Counted from the first letter of the stretch, positions 16,569 through 25,282 are shown. The stretch: 50,236 nucleotides of DNA from Clostridia bacterium (GCA_017413675.1 JAFPSR010000083.1:1-50236), one strand, 5' to 3'. A program made the numbers and translations. The notes: generated by a model from the sequence alone, not told the origin.

Positions 16569-17188
16569 GCGTTTTCCCCTTTCCGGATTCCCCGTAGATA
16601 CCGGATCCACTCAGCAAGGCTTTCCGTGTCCCGCATCGCCGCGCGGTACAGTCCGAACCCTGCCGGATCCTCCGCTTCCATTTTCTTGAGCGCCTTTTTG
16701 GGGCCTGTATACCTCCAGCCCCGCCTCTCGCAGTAGATCGGAAGGCTGTCGGTCAAAAGCCAGTGCCGGCGGTAATCCCCTTCGGTATCCCCGCGCAGGG
16801 CCCGGGTAAGCATCTTTTCGCACCAGGCCATGTCATTTTCCATCTCTTCCTCTGTCTTTCCCGGCAGGCCGGCAAGATAAGCCCGGGCTTTGTCCAGAAG
16901 CCTGCGCCCGCTCCCGTCTCGGTCCCAAAGGATTTTCCCGTCCGCGATCTGGACGTACGCGTCCGGATCGGTCTTCATCAGGACCTCTTCTTCGGGCCAG
17001 ACAAACACATCCAGAACAGTATCCCCGACACGGGACGTATCGTGCTTTTTCCGGTCCCGGGTAATCACCAGGGCATCAAAATCCGATTCCGCATCCTGTG
17101 TCCCGTCTGCGAAGGAGCCGTACAGGATGACGGCCAAAGGATCATATTCTTTCTCCAGGTAGCACAGGACCTCGTCCGTAACCGCCAT
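16565..17188 (-). CDS. Nucleotidyltransferase-fold protein
   Basis: The 207-residue protein starts with a minimal nucleotidyltransferase domain: GSFADGTQDAESDFDALV carries Gly24-Ser25 and the metal-binding Asp36 and Asp38. The third acid is probably in VLDVFVW. The C-terminal half is helical, as in HEPN or kanamycin-nucleotidyltransferase-like proteins. Possible roles are modification of a small molecule or of a tRNA/protein; none can be chosen. The gene starts one base after the L,D-transpeptidase-like gene stop and overlaps the glycosidase start by four bases, so it is firmly embedded in the operon. No toxin-antitoxin partner is seen. Confidence 0.75.
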   Translation of the reverse strand: MAVTDEVLCYLEKEYDPLAVILYGSFADGTQDAESDFDALVITRDRKKHDTSRVGDTVLDVFVWPEEEVLMKTDPDAYVQIADGKILWDRDGSGRRLLDKARAYLAGLPGKTEEEMENDMAWCEKMLTRALRGDTEGDYRRHWLLTDSLPIYCERRGWRYTGPKKALKKMEAEDPAGFGLYRAAMRDTESLAEWIRYLRGIRKGENA

Positions 17189-17189
17189 A

Positions 17190-17831
17190 TTATCCTTCCC
17201 CCGTTTCGGTTTCGGCATCCTCTTTGGGACCGATCACGACCGCGCAGTCCGGGTTGACTGACCGCAGGATCTTTACCATGCACGCTTCGGGTACCGCGAC
17301 GCAGCCGGCCGTAAACCCTTTCTCCTTCCCCAGGCAGTGCAGGAAAATCGCGCTGCCCCGTCCGGGGATTCCTTCCTCGTTGTAGCTTAAGGCAAGGCAG
17401 TACCGGTAAAACGGGTCATAATCGATCAGGTGCTCGCTGCTCCCCGTATCCAGGTCCGGGATGTCCCGGATAGAAACCATCCGGTTGTAGGCATGCCCTT
17501 CCCTTTGGTCCCCGGACCAGTAATCCTCCGGGGCAACGCGCTGATACGGGATCAGGCTTCCGGGATCCTCCCGTGTCCCGAACGCGCATGTAAACCGGAA
17601 CACACCGGCCGGGGTTTTCCAGTCCCCTTCCCGGGTTTTCCCGAGCCCGTCCCTGCCGATGCGCCCTTCCGCGGAAAAGATTTTTACCCATTCCCCATCC
17701 GGACTTTTTTCAAACAGGGAAACGCAGGCCTCCGTCCGTCCCGTGACGGCCACGGAAAGGACCTGTATAGCCCCCGTTTCCGCCCCGGCCCGGGCAGCCA
17801 TAACCCGTCCGGCTTCCTGTTCTTTATGCAT
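17190..17831 (-). CDS. L,D-transpeptidase catalytic (YkuD-like) domain protein
   Basis: The 213-residue protein resembles the ErfK/YbiS/YhnG-like branch of the YkuD fold: GKTREGDWKTPAGVF, then AIFLHCLGKEKGFTAGCVAVPE, where His and the TAGC cysteine form the active site. Established enzymes of this fold cross-link peptidoglycan stem peptides. No signal peptide is visible after the chosen start, and the N-terminus is Ala/Gly-rich, so a cytoplasmic or non-classically exported role is possible. GGAGGGC precedes the ATG. It is the first gene of the operon and has a promoter at 17873-17901. Confidence 0.75.
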   Translation of the reverse strand: MHKEQEAGRVMAARAGAETGAIQVLSVAVTGRTEACVSLFEKSPDGEWVKIFSAEGRIGRDGLGKTREGDWKTPAGVFRFTCAFGTREDPGSLIPYQRVAPEDYWSGDQREGHAYNRMVSIRDIPDLDTGSSEHLIDYDPFYRYCLALSYNEEGIPGRGSAIFLHCLGKEKGFTAGCVAVPEACMVKILRSVNPDCAVVIGPKEDAETETGEG

Positions 17832-17872
17832 CGGCCGCCCTCCGTTTCCCGGTTCTTTTCTTCCTCCCTTTC

Positions 17873-17901
17873 AGCGTATCGGTTCCCGTTCCCGGCGTCA
17901 A
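17873..17901 (-). promoter_or_regulatory. Promoter of the transpeptidase-glycosidase operon
   Basis: On the minus strand TTGACG (17901-17896) and TACGCT (17878-17873) are 17 bases apart. The -35 is good and the -10 weak. Confidence 0.5.
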
Positions 17902-17941
17902 GAAAAAACCTTCCTTTTCCGCCCCGGATCTGCCGTCCGGC

Positions 17942-17971
17942 TTGTATTTCCCTTCGGTTCCGTGCTATATT
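17942..17971 (+). promoter_or_regulatory. Promoter of uxaB-uxaA
   Basis: TTGTAT (17942-17947) and TATATT (17966-17971) are 18 bases apart, about 53 bases before the uxaB start codon. Confidence 0.55.
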
Positions 17972-18024
17972 TTTCCCAGAATACTCACCCATTCCGCTGT
18001 CGGAAAGACAAGGGGGTTTTGATC

Positions 18025-19356
18025 ATGAAAGAAACCATTCTGCAGTTCGGGGAAGGCGGCTTCCTGCGCGCTTTCGCGGATGCCTTTGTGCACCGGATGA
18101 ATACCCTGGGAACCTATGAAGGCAAAGTCGTCGTGGTCCAGCCGATCGCCAGGGGGCTTACGGACGTCCTGAATGAGCAGGGCTGCCGTTACCACCTCTA
18201 TGTGCGCGGGATTGAGGACGGCAAACCCGTCTCGCGCCTGACCGAGATCACTTCCATCTCCCGCTGCATCAACCCGTACGAAGACTATGACGCTTTCCTC
18301 AAGCTGGCCCATAACCCGGACCTGCGCATCATCCTGTCCAACACCACGGAAGCCGGGATCGAGTACCTGGGGACGGAGTCCCTTGCCGACCGGCCGCCCC
18401 GTTCCTACCCGGCCAAGCTGACCGCGTTCCTGTATGAGCGCTATAAGGCCAATCTGCCGGGCTTCCTGCTCTTCCCGTGCGAGCTCATCGACAATAACGC
18501 CGATTTCCTCAAGGAATATGTCCTGCGCTATGCCGCCCTCTGGGAACTGGGACAGGACTTCACGGACTGGATCGAACGGGAAAACAGCTTCCACAACACG
18601 CTGGTGGACCGGATCACCCCCGGTTACCCCCGGGATGACGAACACCTTTCCGAGATGATCGCCGAATGCGGCGGCGATCAGATGATCGATACCACGGAGC
18701 CCTTTGCCCTGTGGGTACTGGAAGGCAATGCCGAGGACGAGTTCCCGCTGGTGCGCTCCGGCATCCCGGCCGTCTGGACGGATGATGTCACCCCGTACAA
18801 GAAACGGAAGGTCCGGATCCTGAACGGCGCGCATACCTCCATGGTGCCCGCCGCCCTCCTCTACGGCCTGACGACCGTCGGGGATGCCATGCGGGATCCC
18901 TGCGTGCGTCCCTTCCTGGAACGGTGCGTGCGGGAAGAAATCCTGCCGGTCATCGGGGAAGCGAACAACAGCCGCGCCTTTGCCGAGTCCGTGTTCGGCC
19001 GGTTTGAGAACCCGTACATCCGGCACCTTCTGCAGTCCATCGCCCTGAACTCGGTGAGCAAATTCCGGGTCCGGTGCCTGTCCACCATGCTCGAGTACCG
19101 GGAAAAGTTCGGCAAAAACCCGCCGTGCCTGACCTTCTCCCTGGCGGCGCTTATCGCGTTCTACAAAAAGGGAACCCCGGACGACGACCCGGAGATCATG
19201 AAAACCATGCGGGAATCCTCCTTCCGGGACCTTCTGAAAAACAAAAACCTGTTCGGGGAAGATATTTCCGTGTTTGCCGATGATGCCGAACCCCATTACC
19301 GCAGACTTATGGAAGGGGATCCTTCCACATGGTTTGCCTTCGTGAAGGAGCAGTAA
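18025..19356 (+). CDS. uxaB: Tagaturonate reductase (altronate oxidoreductase)
   Basis: The 443-residue protein belongs to the mannitol dehydrogenase family and has the UxaB-type start ILQFGEGGFLRAFADAFVHRMN with the NAD-binding region, followed by SNTTEAGI and the CELIDNNAD segment. The catalytic Lys-containing part reads DDVTPYKKRKVRILNGAHTSMVPAALL, diagnostic of the family. It interconverts D-tagaturonate and D-altronate with NAD(H) in galacturonate breakdown. The chosen ATG follows AAGGGGG. It is about 40 residues shorter than E. coli UxaB. The uxaA gene begins one base after the stop. Confidence 0.92.
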   Translation: MKETILQFGEGGFLRAFADAFVHRMNTLGTYEGKVVVVQPIARGLTDVLNEQGCRYHLYVRGIEDGKPVSRLTEITSISRCINPYEDYDAFLKLAHNPDLRIILSNTTEAGIEYLGTESLADRPPRSYPAKLTAFLYERYKANLPGFLLFPCELIDNNADFLKEYVLRYAALWELGQDFTDWIERENSFHNTLVDRITPGYPRDDEHLSEMIAECGGDQMIDTTEPFALWVLEGNAEDEFPLVRSGIPAVWTDDVTPYKKRKVRILNGAHTSMVPAALLYGLTTVGDAMRDPCVRPFLERCVREEILPVIGEANNSRAFAESVFGRFENPYIRHLLQSIALNSVSKFRVRCLSTMLEYREKFGKNPPCLTFSLAALIAFYKKGTPDDDPEIMKTMRESSFRDLLKNKNLFGEDISVFADDAEPHYRRLMEGDPSTWFAFVKEQ

Positions 19357-19357
19357 C

Positions 19358-20743
19358 ATGAGCCGACTTCTCCGCATCCATCCCCATGACAACGTCGCCG
19401 TGGATACCGGAACCGGGTTTAAGGAAGCCTTAACGGATATCCCCGAAGGGGCACCCGTCATCAAGTACGGGTATCCCATCGGGCATGCCACCGCCTTCAT
19501 CCCCCGGGGCGCCACGGTCCATACCGACAATATGGCAACCTCCCTGTCCGAACGGGCGGAGTATACCTTCCGCGGCCCCGCCCCGGTCCCTCCGGCGGAA
19601 GAAACCGGGGAAACTTTTTTAGGGTATGTCCGTTCCGACGGTTCCGTCGGTACCCGGAACGAAATCTGGATCCTGCCGACCGTCGGATGTGTCAATGCGA
19701 TCGCCGAACGGCTGGCCCGGGAATGCGGATGCTTTGCCTTCCCGCATCCCTTCGGCTGTTCCCAGCTGGGGGATGACCATAAGACGACGCAGCTCGTGCT
19801 GCGCGGGCTGGCCATGAACCCCAATGCCGGCGGCGTGCTGGTCCTGGGGCTCGGGTGTGAGAACAACACCATGGATTCCTTCCGCGCCCTATTGACCGGG
19901 AAGGACCCGGACCGGATCCGCTACCTGGTCTGCCAGGACGCGGAAGACGAGATTGCGGAAGGGAAATGCCTGATCGCCGAACTGAAGGCTCAGACCGCAA
20001 AGGACGTCCGTGTCCCCTGCCCCATATCCGCCCTGAAGGTCGGCCTCAAATGCGGCGGATCCGACGGTTATTCCGGCATCACGGCCAATCCCCTGCTCGG
20101 CCGCTTCACCGACCGGCTGACCGGGGCCGGCGGTACCGCCTGCTTAACCGAAGTCCCGGAAATGTTCGGGGCGGAACAGCTCCTCATGGACCGCGCCTGC
20201 TCCCGGGAAGTGTTTGAACAGATCGTTTCCCTGATCAACGACTACAAGGATTACTTTGTCCGCCACGGGCAGGTTGTCTATGAAAACCCCTCCCCCGGCA
20301 ACAAAGCCGGCGGGATCAGTACGCTGGAAGACAAGTCCCTCGGCTGCACCCAGAAAAGCGGCAGCGCCCCGGTCATGGGCGTGCTGCGCTACGGGCAGTT
20401 CCTGAAGGAAGGCGGGCTGTGGCTTCTGGAAGGGCCCGGCAACGATATGGTGGCTGTCACCAACCTGGCCGCGGCCGGGTGCACCCTGATCCTGTTCACG
20501 ACCGGGCGCGGGACCCCGCTGGGTTCCCCCGTCCCCGTCCTCAAGGTATCGTCCAATGCTTCCCTGTCCCTGCGGAAATCCCGCTGGATCGATTTTGACG
20601 CCTCCCCGGTCCTTGCGGGGGATCCCGGGATCGACGGGGACTTCTTCCGGAAGGTCCTGCAGGCGGCTTCCGGGGAAGAAACAGCCAACGAGAAGAACGG
20701 CGCCCGGGAAATTTCCATCTTCAAGGACGGCGTAATGCTCTGA
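19358..20743 (+). CDS. uxaA: Altronate dehydratase
   Basis: The 461-residue protein has an N-terminal SAF domain (LRIHPHDNVAVDTGTG to the IGHATAFIPRGATVHTDN segment) and the large UxaA/GarD C-terminal domain. The latter shows GYVRSDGSVGTRNEIWILPTVGC, PHPFGCSQLGDDH, GLGCENN, GLKCGGSDGYSGITANP and LTEVPEMFGAEQLLMDRA, all conserved blocks with metal-binding Cys and His residues. The enzyme dehydrates D-altronate to 2-keto-3-deoxygluconate. It is slightly shorter than E. coli UxaA. With uxaB it supplies two consecutive steps; the isomerase UxaC and the KDG kinase and aldolase are not in this window. Confidence 0.95.
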   Translation: MSRLLRIHPHDNVAVDTGTGFKEALTDIPEGAPVIKYGYPIGHATAFIPRGATVHTDNMATSLSERAEYTFRGPAPVPPAEETGETFLGYVRSDGSVGTRNEIWILPTVGCVNAIAERLARECGCFAFPHPFGCSQLGDDHKTTQLVLRGLAMNPNAGGVLVLGLGCENNTMDSFRALLTGKDPDRIRYLVCQDAEDEIAEGKCLIAELKAQTAKDVRVPCPISALKVGLKCGGSDGYSGITANPLLGRFTDRLTGAGGTACLTEVPEMFGAEQLLMDRACSREVFEQIVSLINDYKDYFVRHGQVVYENPSPGNKAGGISTLEDKSLGCTQKSGSAPVMGVLRYGQFLKEGGLWLLEGPGNDMVAVTNLAAAGCTLILFTTGRGTPLGSPVPVLKVSSNASLSLRKSRWIDFDASPVLAGDPGIDGDFFRKVLQAASGEETANEKNGAREISIFKDGVML

Positions 20744-20786
20744 TTGCCCATTATAGTGCATTGATTGCCGTTTTCTGCGCATTTTC

Positions 20787-20815
20787 TTGTCAAACCGACC
20801 CGTTCCCTATATAAT
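20787..20815 (+). promoter_or_regulatory. Promoter of the 649-aa lipoprotein gene
   Basis: TTGTCA (20787-20792) and a perfect TATAAT (20810-20815) are exactly 17 bases apart, one of the best promoters in the window. Confidence 0.85.
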
Positions 20816-20828
20816 ATTGTGCATGAAA

Positions 20829-20890
20829 TTCGGGAATTTCCCGAAAAAGGTTCGGAAACGCGAACATTTTCGAACCTTTCTTCTTTTTAT
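20829..20890 (+). promoter_or_regulatory. Structured leader with attenuator-like hairpin
   Basis: Just after the predicted transcription start lies TTCGGGAA-T-TTCCCGAA (20829-20845), then AAAGGTTCG (20846-20854) pairing with CGAACCTTT (20871-20879), followed by a CTTCTTTTTAT tract. The second stem plus T-rich tract resembles an intrinsic terminator in the leader. No known riboswitch consensus was recognised. Confidence 0.55.
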
Positions 20891-20935
20891 ACGTGGTCCC
20901 ACCCGGGGACCGGACAGACCATTAGGAGGATTTTT

Positions 20936-22885
20936 ATGACCAAACCAAACAAATCCCGGCTGACGGCGCTGGTTCTGGCGCTGTCCCTGCTTCTGATCGC
21001 CGTGCTGAGCGGATGCAGCGGGACTCCCGCCCCGTCCCAGACCGCAGCCCCGGAACCGACTGCACCGGCCGAGACGGAGCCCACCCCGACCGAAGAGCCG
21101 CTCCCAGATGATCCCGCCTCTGTTTCCGAGCGGGCCATGACAAACTTCCTGGACAAGATCGGAAAAGGGGACTACACCATGACGGCCCCCGATTTCCTGA
21201 ATATCACCGTCCATTCCGCGGACCAGGTCATCTTCGATTACGCGGATGACGAGACCTACCATGACTTCGCGGTCATGAGCGTCAATAACGAAGTCTTCCA
21301 GGGCAGGTTTACCCAGGACGGCATCGACGAAGCCGTTTTCCTGACCGAAGGCACGGCCATGGATGCTGCCGCCAAAAAGCTGCCCGGCTACTGGCTGTCG
21401 GACGAAGTTTCCGAAGGCAACATCTACAACCTCTTCTACAACGACCCGGAAGATCCCCTGAAGTTCACCGCCCATGAAGACACCCTCAAAGCTCTCGTAC
21501 GCAGCTATGTCGGCCTTACCGAAATGGCGCAGCGGTACATGCATGACATCGAACTGACCTTCGACGCCGAAGACCCGGCTACTGCCAGGATCTTCTGCAC
21601 CGTGGACGATGACGAAGTCGCCCGCTACTATTTTGACGACGTGGACATCACCATCACCTTCGGCGGCACCGAATCCGAAGCGCGCGCCGACGGCTGGATG
21701 CAGGCCCCGGTTTATCCCGAAGCCCGCAACGGATGGGAGTACGGCGACATCTTCGTGTTCAATTCCGTCTTCCTGCCCGGGTACGGCGAGCAGGCCGTCC
21801 CGTTCCTGCCCTTCGCCAGCTATGCGCTGACCGTGGACCAGGAAGCCTTCATGACCGTGGACGAAGTCCGCATCCGTGATTCCCACGCGACCGAAGCCAA
21901 TATGAAAGAATACGCCGACCTCCTGACGAAGGACGGCTTTGTGCCCGTCAACGAAGATGGGAAAGCCTGGTACCGCAAACTGCTGCGGGAAGACACCCAG
22001 TGCTTCTCCTCCATCTGCCTGGAGTATGACAACGGACTGAACGTTGTGGCCAAACGGTATTATGAGTTCCCGAAGTATACAGGACTGCCCCAGATCAACG
22101 AGCTCATCGACACGGTCGGTTATCCCAAGCTCCCCGAAACGGAAGACCTCACCGACTTCACTGCGACAGACCGGAAATACGAACAGATTGAATCCTGGCT
22201 GTACTTCTTCGATTACAAGACCGTCCTGTATGCGGATGCCAGATACAGCGACCAGGAAAAAGCCAAGGCTTATCTGGACAGCTATGTCGATGCCTGCCTG
22301 CAGGCCGGCTTTACCAAGGTGGCCCCGGAAGACGATCCGGATGCCGAAGCAGATTATTACGCATCCCCGGACGGATCCATGAACTTCCGCTATCATTTCA
22401 ATGAGGACGGCGAAACCGTAACCCTGCTGTTCAAGGCGGAAAGCTACCTGACCGAAGCCCAGGTGAAGCAAGTCCTTAAGGATTCCGGCTTCCCCGAGCT
22501 TGACCTTGCCAACTATTATTTCGGACGCGACCATCTCAAGTTCGAAAAAGCCATGTACAACAAGGATTTTGATGCCTCCATCACCGTTGCCCTGCGCTTC
22601 GATTCCACGGACAAGGCCGACGCGTTCCTGTCCAAGTATGTCGAAGCCCTCGAAGAGCTGGGGTTCCTGCGGGTACCTGCGTCCGATATCGGTTCCAACA
22701 AGCAGAACGGCTATACCGATACCGACAAGGGTCTCGGCGTTGCCTTTGATTTCCTCCCGGATGAAGCCACCGGCATCACCGAGATCTACTTCGAGTTCAA
22801 GAGCGGGATCGATTTCAGCCAGAAGGATGACGGGAATCCTTCTCCCCTGCACGGCCGGAAACTGACATTGCCTGCCAAATCCTGA
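20936..22885 (+). CDS. Large lipoprotein of unknown function, 649 aa
   Basis: A signal peptide with lipobox LSGC gives a lipidated Cys27, followed by a Pro/Thr/Glu-rich linker (about 30-62) that would span the cell wall. The remaining 590 residues are acidic and contain repeated alpha-beta units; lines such as YADARYSDQEKAKAYLDSYVDACLQAGF and FDSTDKADAFLSKYVEALEELGF look like copies of one module (about residues 430-620). No enzyme motif is seen, so a binding or scaffold role is likely. AGGAGG (20924-20929) sets the start. It has its own promoter, structured leader and terminator, and appears monocistronic. Confidence 0.8.
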   Translation: MTKPNKSRLTALVLALSLLLIAVLSGCSGTPAPSQTAAPEPTAPAETEPTPTEEPLPDDPASVSERAMTNFLDKIGKGDYTMTAPDFLNITVHSADQVIFDYADDETYHDFAVMSVNNEVFQGRFTQDGIDEAVFLTEGTAMDAAAKKLPGYWLSDEVSEGNIYNLFYNDPEDPLKFTAHEDTLKALVRSYVGLTEMAQRYMHDIELTFDAEDPATARIFCTVDDDEVARYYFDDVDITITFGGTESEARADGWMQAPVYPEARNGWEYGDIFVFNSVFLPGYGEQAVPFLPFASYALTVDQEAFMTVDEVRIRDSHATEANMKEYADLLTKDGFVPVNEDGKAWYRKLLREDTQCFSSICLEYDNGLNVVAKRYYEFPKYTGLPQINELIDTVGYPKLPETEDLTDFTATDRKYEQIESWLYFFDYKTVLYADARYSDQEKAKAYLDSYVDACLQAGFTKVAPEDDPDAEADYYASPDGSMNFRYHFNEDGETVTLLFKAESYLTEAQVKQVLKDSGFPELDLANYYFGRDHLKFEKAMYNKDFDASITVALRFDSTDKADAFLSKYVEALEELGFLRVPASDIGSNKQNGYTDTDKGLGVAFDFLPDEATGITEIYFEFKSGIDFSQKDDGNPSPLHGRKLTLPAKS

Positions 22886-22910
22886 CCGGATTTCAATCTA
22901 CGCCAAAATC

Positions 22911-22941
22911 AAAAAAGAGCACGGGTTCGTGCTCTTTTTTT
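22911..22941. terminator. Bidirectional terminator
   Basis: GAGCACG/CGTGCTC with a GGTT loop is flanked by an A-run on the left and a T-run on the right (AAAAAA...TTTTTTT). It serves the lipoprotein gene and the convergent Eis-like gene, whose stop codon touches it. Confidence 0.9.
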
Positions 22942-24112
22942 AATAGTGGTCCTCCACCAGGATCGGCTTGCGGACAAAGACCGTGCGCAGCACTTCCTCG
23001 TTCCCGGCAACTTCCACATCCTCCCGGAGCCTGCTTTCCGCAAGGCTGACGCTGCCGCAGGCCAACTGCCCCAGCGCCTGGACCGAAACAGCAAGGTCCG
23101 GAGCTTTCCCGGAAGGCCGTACGCCGTCATTCCCGACTTCCCAGGTCCCGTTGTTTTCCGGGATCATGGCATCCCGCACCCGGATTACAAAGGTGCAGCC
23201 ATGCGGTTTATGCAGGATCCCGAGCAGTTTTTCCGCATTTACCACCCGGATCATGTAGTCCTGTACGGCACTCTGTTCGATCGAATAAACGTCCGGCGAA
23301 TGAATGAGGGAATCCAGTTCCACAGCCACGGGCAGGTGGATCTCGATCATCCGGTAATCTGCCGAGAAACGGGCCAGGAACCCCAGCAGTGCCTGAAAGC
23401 CCGCTTTCCCGTCCCAGGCATAGTCCCGGACGGACAGGACGGAGTAGGAATCCTTCCGGATATCCATGCACGTCAGGTATGCCAGGGGGACATCCCCTTC
23501 ATACAGGAGATACGTGAAATGGGTGTCCCGGATCCAGTCCATCCGGATATGGTCGTCCAGCATCCGCTTTTCATCCCGGTGGATGGCCAGGTTGAAATCC
23601 GAAGCGAATTTCTCATACAAGGCCGTATGGACAGCGGCGGAATCCCCGCTCCTCCACGGCACCGCACGTCCCGTAAAGCGGTATTCCCGCAGCACCTTGG
23701 GGGAAAACCGGTATTCATCCCGCCAGCGGACCGTCTCATAGCCGAACTTACGGTAGAATGCATGGTTGAAAGGATACAGGCAGGAAAGGACCTCTCCTTC
23801 CCGGTAAGCTTCCCGGAACAGTTCCGTGAAGATCGCACGGATTGCGCCGCGGTTCCGGTATTCCGGCAGGGTGGAAACCGCCCCGATCCCTCCGGACGGG
23901 ACCCACTGGCCGTCCAGGCGGAACAGGAACCGGGGATGGTACATGTGCGCCATCAGGCGGCCGTCCTCATCAAACACGCCCCAGTCCTCCGTCGGGTCCG
24001 TCAGGCTTTCCCGCTTTTCTTTTTCGGGATCCTCCATCCGGCCGTGGAAAGCCAGATTCCCGATCAGGCGGGCTTCAAATTTTTCCTCCGGGAGCAGTCT
24101 TCGTATTTCCAT
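22940..24112 (-). CDS. Eis-like N-acetyltransferase with SCP2-like C-terminal domain
   Basis: The 390-residue length and three-part order match the Eis family: an N-terminal GNAT domain with the acetyl-CoA loop in STLPEYRNRGAIRAIF, a second degenerate GNAT-like middle part (about 150-290), and a sterol-carrier-like C-terminal domain with the carboxy-terminal Tyr in VEDHY. Established Eis proteins acetylate aminoglycoside amines or protein lysines; many homologues in Firmicutes have no known substrate. ATG 24112 follows AAGGGGACTG. A TACAAT (24171-24176, minus strand) may be its -10 element, but the -35 is weak. Confidence 0.85.
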   Translation of the reverse strand: MEIRRLLPEEKFEARLIGNLAFHGRMEDPEKEKRESLTDPTEDWGVFDEDGRLMAHMYHPRFLFRLDGQWVPSGGIGAVSTLPEYRNRGAIRAIFTELFREAYREGEVLSCLYPFNHAFYRKFGYETVRWRDEYRFSPKVLREYRFTGRAVPWRSGDSAAVHTALYEKFASDFNLAIHRDEKRMLDDHIRMDWIRDTHFTYLLYEGDVPLAYLTCMDIRKDSYSVLSVRDYAWDGKAGFQALLGFLARFSADYRMIEIHLPVAVELDSLIHSPDVYSIEQSAVQDYMIRVVNAEKLLGILHKPHGCTFVIRVRDAMIPENNGTWEVGNDGVRPSGKAPDLAVSVQALGQLACGSVSLAESRLREDVEVAGNEEVLRTVFVRKPILVEDHY

Positions 24113-24299
24113 AAACAGTCCCCTTCTTTCTTCCCCCGGACAGGAATGCCCGGGGATCCTTCCTCCGTTCATTGTATCATAACGGGGATTTGGGCAAAAG
24201 ATATCCCCCGTTGGCCTGCCCGCACTTCCCCTCTGCCCTGCAGGTCCAAAGCAAGCCCTGCCCTGACCGGTGACTAAAGACCCGCCCCGTCCCTCTTGC

Positions 24300-24329
24300 T
24301 TGACTGGGCTCTCCCCCATGCGTTACAAT
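24300..24329 (+). promoter_or_regulatory. Promoter of the GNAT-NlpC/P60 gene
   Basis: TTGACT (24300-24305) and TACAAT (24324-24329) are 18 bases apart, about 40 bases before the start codon. Confidence 0.7.
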
Positions 24330-24370
24330 GCCGGGCATACCGGGCATCCCCCGTCAACGGAGGCAGACAG

Positions 24371-25282
24371 ATGATCCTCACTACCGAAAGACTGGTCCTG
24401 CGGGAAATGGAAGAAAGCGACTATGACGCGCTGTACCGGGTTCTCGCGGATCCCGAAAACATGCGCTATTATCCTTACCCCTTCGGGGAAAAACGGATCC
24501 GGGGATGGATCCGGGCCAACCGGGAGCGGTACCGGAAGGACGGGTTCGGTCTTTGGGCGGTCTGCCGGAAAGATACGGGGGAAATGATCGGCGACTGCGG
24601 GCTGACCCTGCAGAAGATCAACGGGGAAACCCTGCCCGAGATCGGGTATCATATCCGGCGCGACTGCCAGCGCCGGGGGTACGCAAAGGAAGCCGCCCTG
24701 GCCGTCCGGAACTGGGCTTTCCGAAATACGGACTTTCCCTGCCTGTACTCCTACTGCAGCAATGACAATCTCCCCTCCATCCGGACGGCGGAATCCATCA
24801 GCATGCATTTTGATTTTGAATATCCGGACCCGGACAACGGGATCTCCCATGTCTCGGTCATCCGTGTGGATGATCTTGTGGAAAACATGATCCAATGGGC
24901 GGAAGGAAAGCTCGGCTGTTCCCGTTATGCCGGCTGGTGCCTGTCCTTCATCGAGGATGCCCTGGAAATCAGCAACCGGCTGGAAATCTTCGGCGGGGAC
25001 AGCGCCCGGGAATCCGCGGAGCTGTACCGGGACGCCCTGGTTCCCGGCATCCCCCCGCGCGGGTCCTTTGTCTTCTATGACTGCCTGTGCCCTTCCGAAA
25101 ACGGACCGGCTGACTGGGGACACTGCGGGATCGGCCTTGGAGACGGGACCGTCATCCATGCCTGGGACAGGGTCCGGACCGACCCCTTCCTTTCCGTAGA
25201 AACCCTGGAAACATCCCTGGGTACCCGCCCGGTATACCGGGGCTGGGTACCGGTTGCCCGTGTCCTGAAACAGAAACCGTAA
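24371..25282 (+). CDS. GNAT acetyltransferase fused to an NlpC/P60-like domain
   Basis: The 303-residue protein has an N-terminal GNAT domain (TERLVLREMEESDY, with the acetyl-CoA loop DCQRRGYAKEAA near residue 98-109) ending near 165. Residues 175-303 look like an NlpC/P60 papain-like fold: Cys190 in RYAGWCLSF as nucleophile candidate, PRGSFVFYDC, and WGHCGIGLGDGTVIHAW with His251 and His263. No signal peptide exists, so the papain-like domain would be cytoplasmic, unlike the secreted peptidoglycan hydrolases of the family. An amide or acyl-transfer role next to acetylation is possible. GGAGGC lies before the ATG. It has its own promoter and terminator. Confidence 0.8.
   Translation: MILTTERLVLREMEESDYDALYRVLADPENMRYYPYPFGEKRIRGWIRANRERYRKDGFGLWAVCRKDTGEMIGDCGLTLQKINGETLPEIGYHIRRDCQRRGYAKEAALAVRNWAFRNTDFPCLYSYCSNDNLPSIRTAESISMHFDFEYPDPDNGISHVSVIRVDDLVENMIQWAEGKLGCSRYAGWCLSFIEDALEISNRLEIFGGDSARESAELYRDALVPGIPPRGSFVFYDCLCPSENGPADWGHCGIGLGDGTVIHAWDRVRTDPFLSVETLETSLGTRPVYRGWVPVARVLKQKP

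Noticed and set aside
17965..19872. A 635-codon minus-strand open frame opposite uxaB and the start of uxaA
   Set aside because: uxaB and uxaA on the plus strand match well-known families; the antisense frame has no supporting signal.
20807..22852. A 681-codon open frame on the minus strand opposite the 649-aa lipoprotein
   Set aside because: It has no ribosome binding site or promoter and a biased composition typical of an antisense frame in GC-rich coding DNA. The plus-strand gene has a lipobox, promoter, AGGAGG and terminator.
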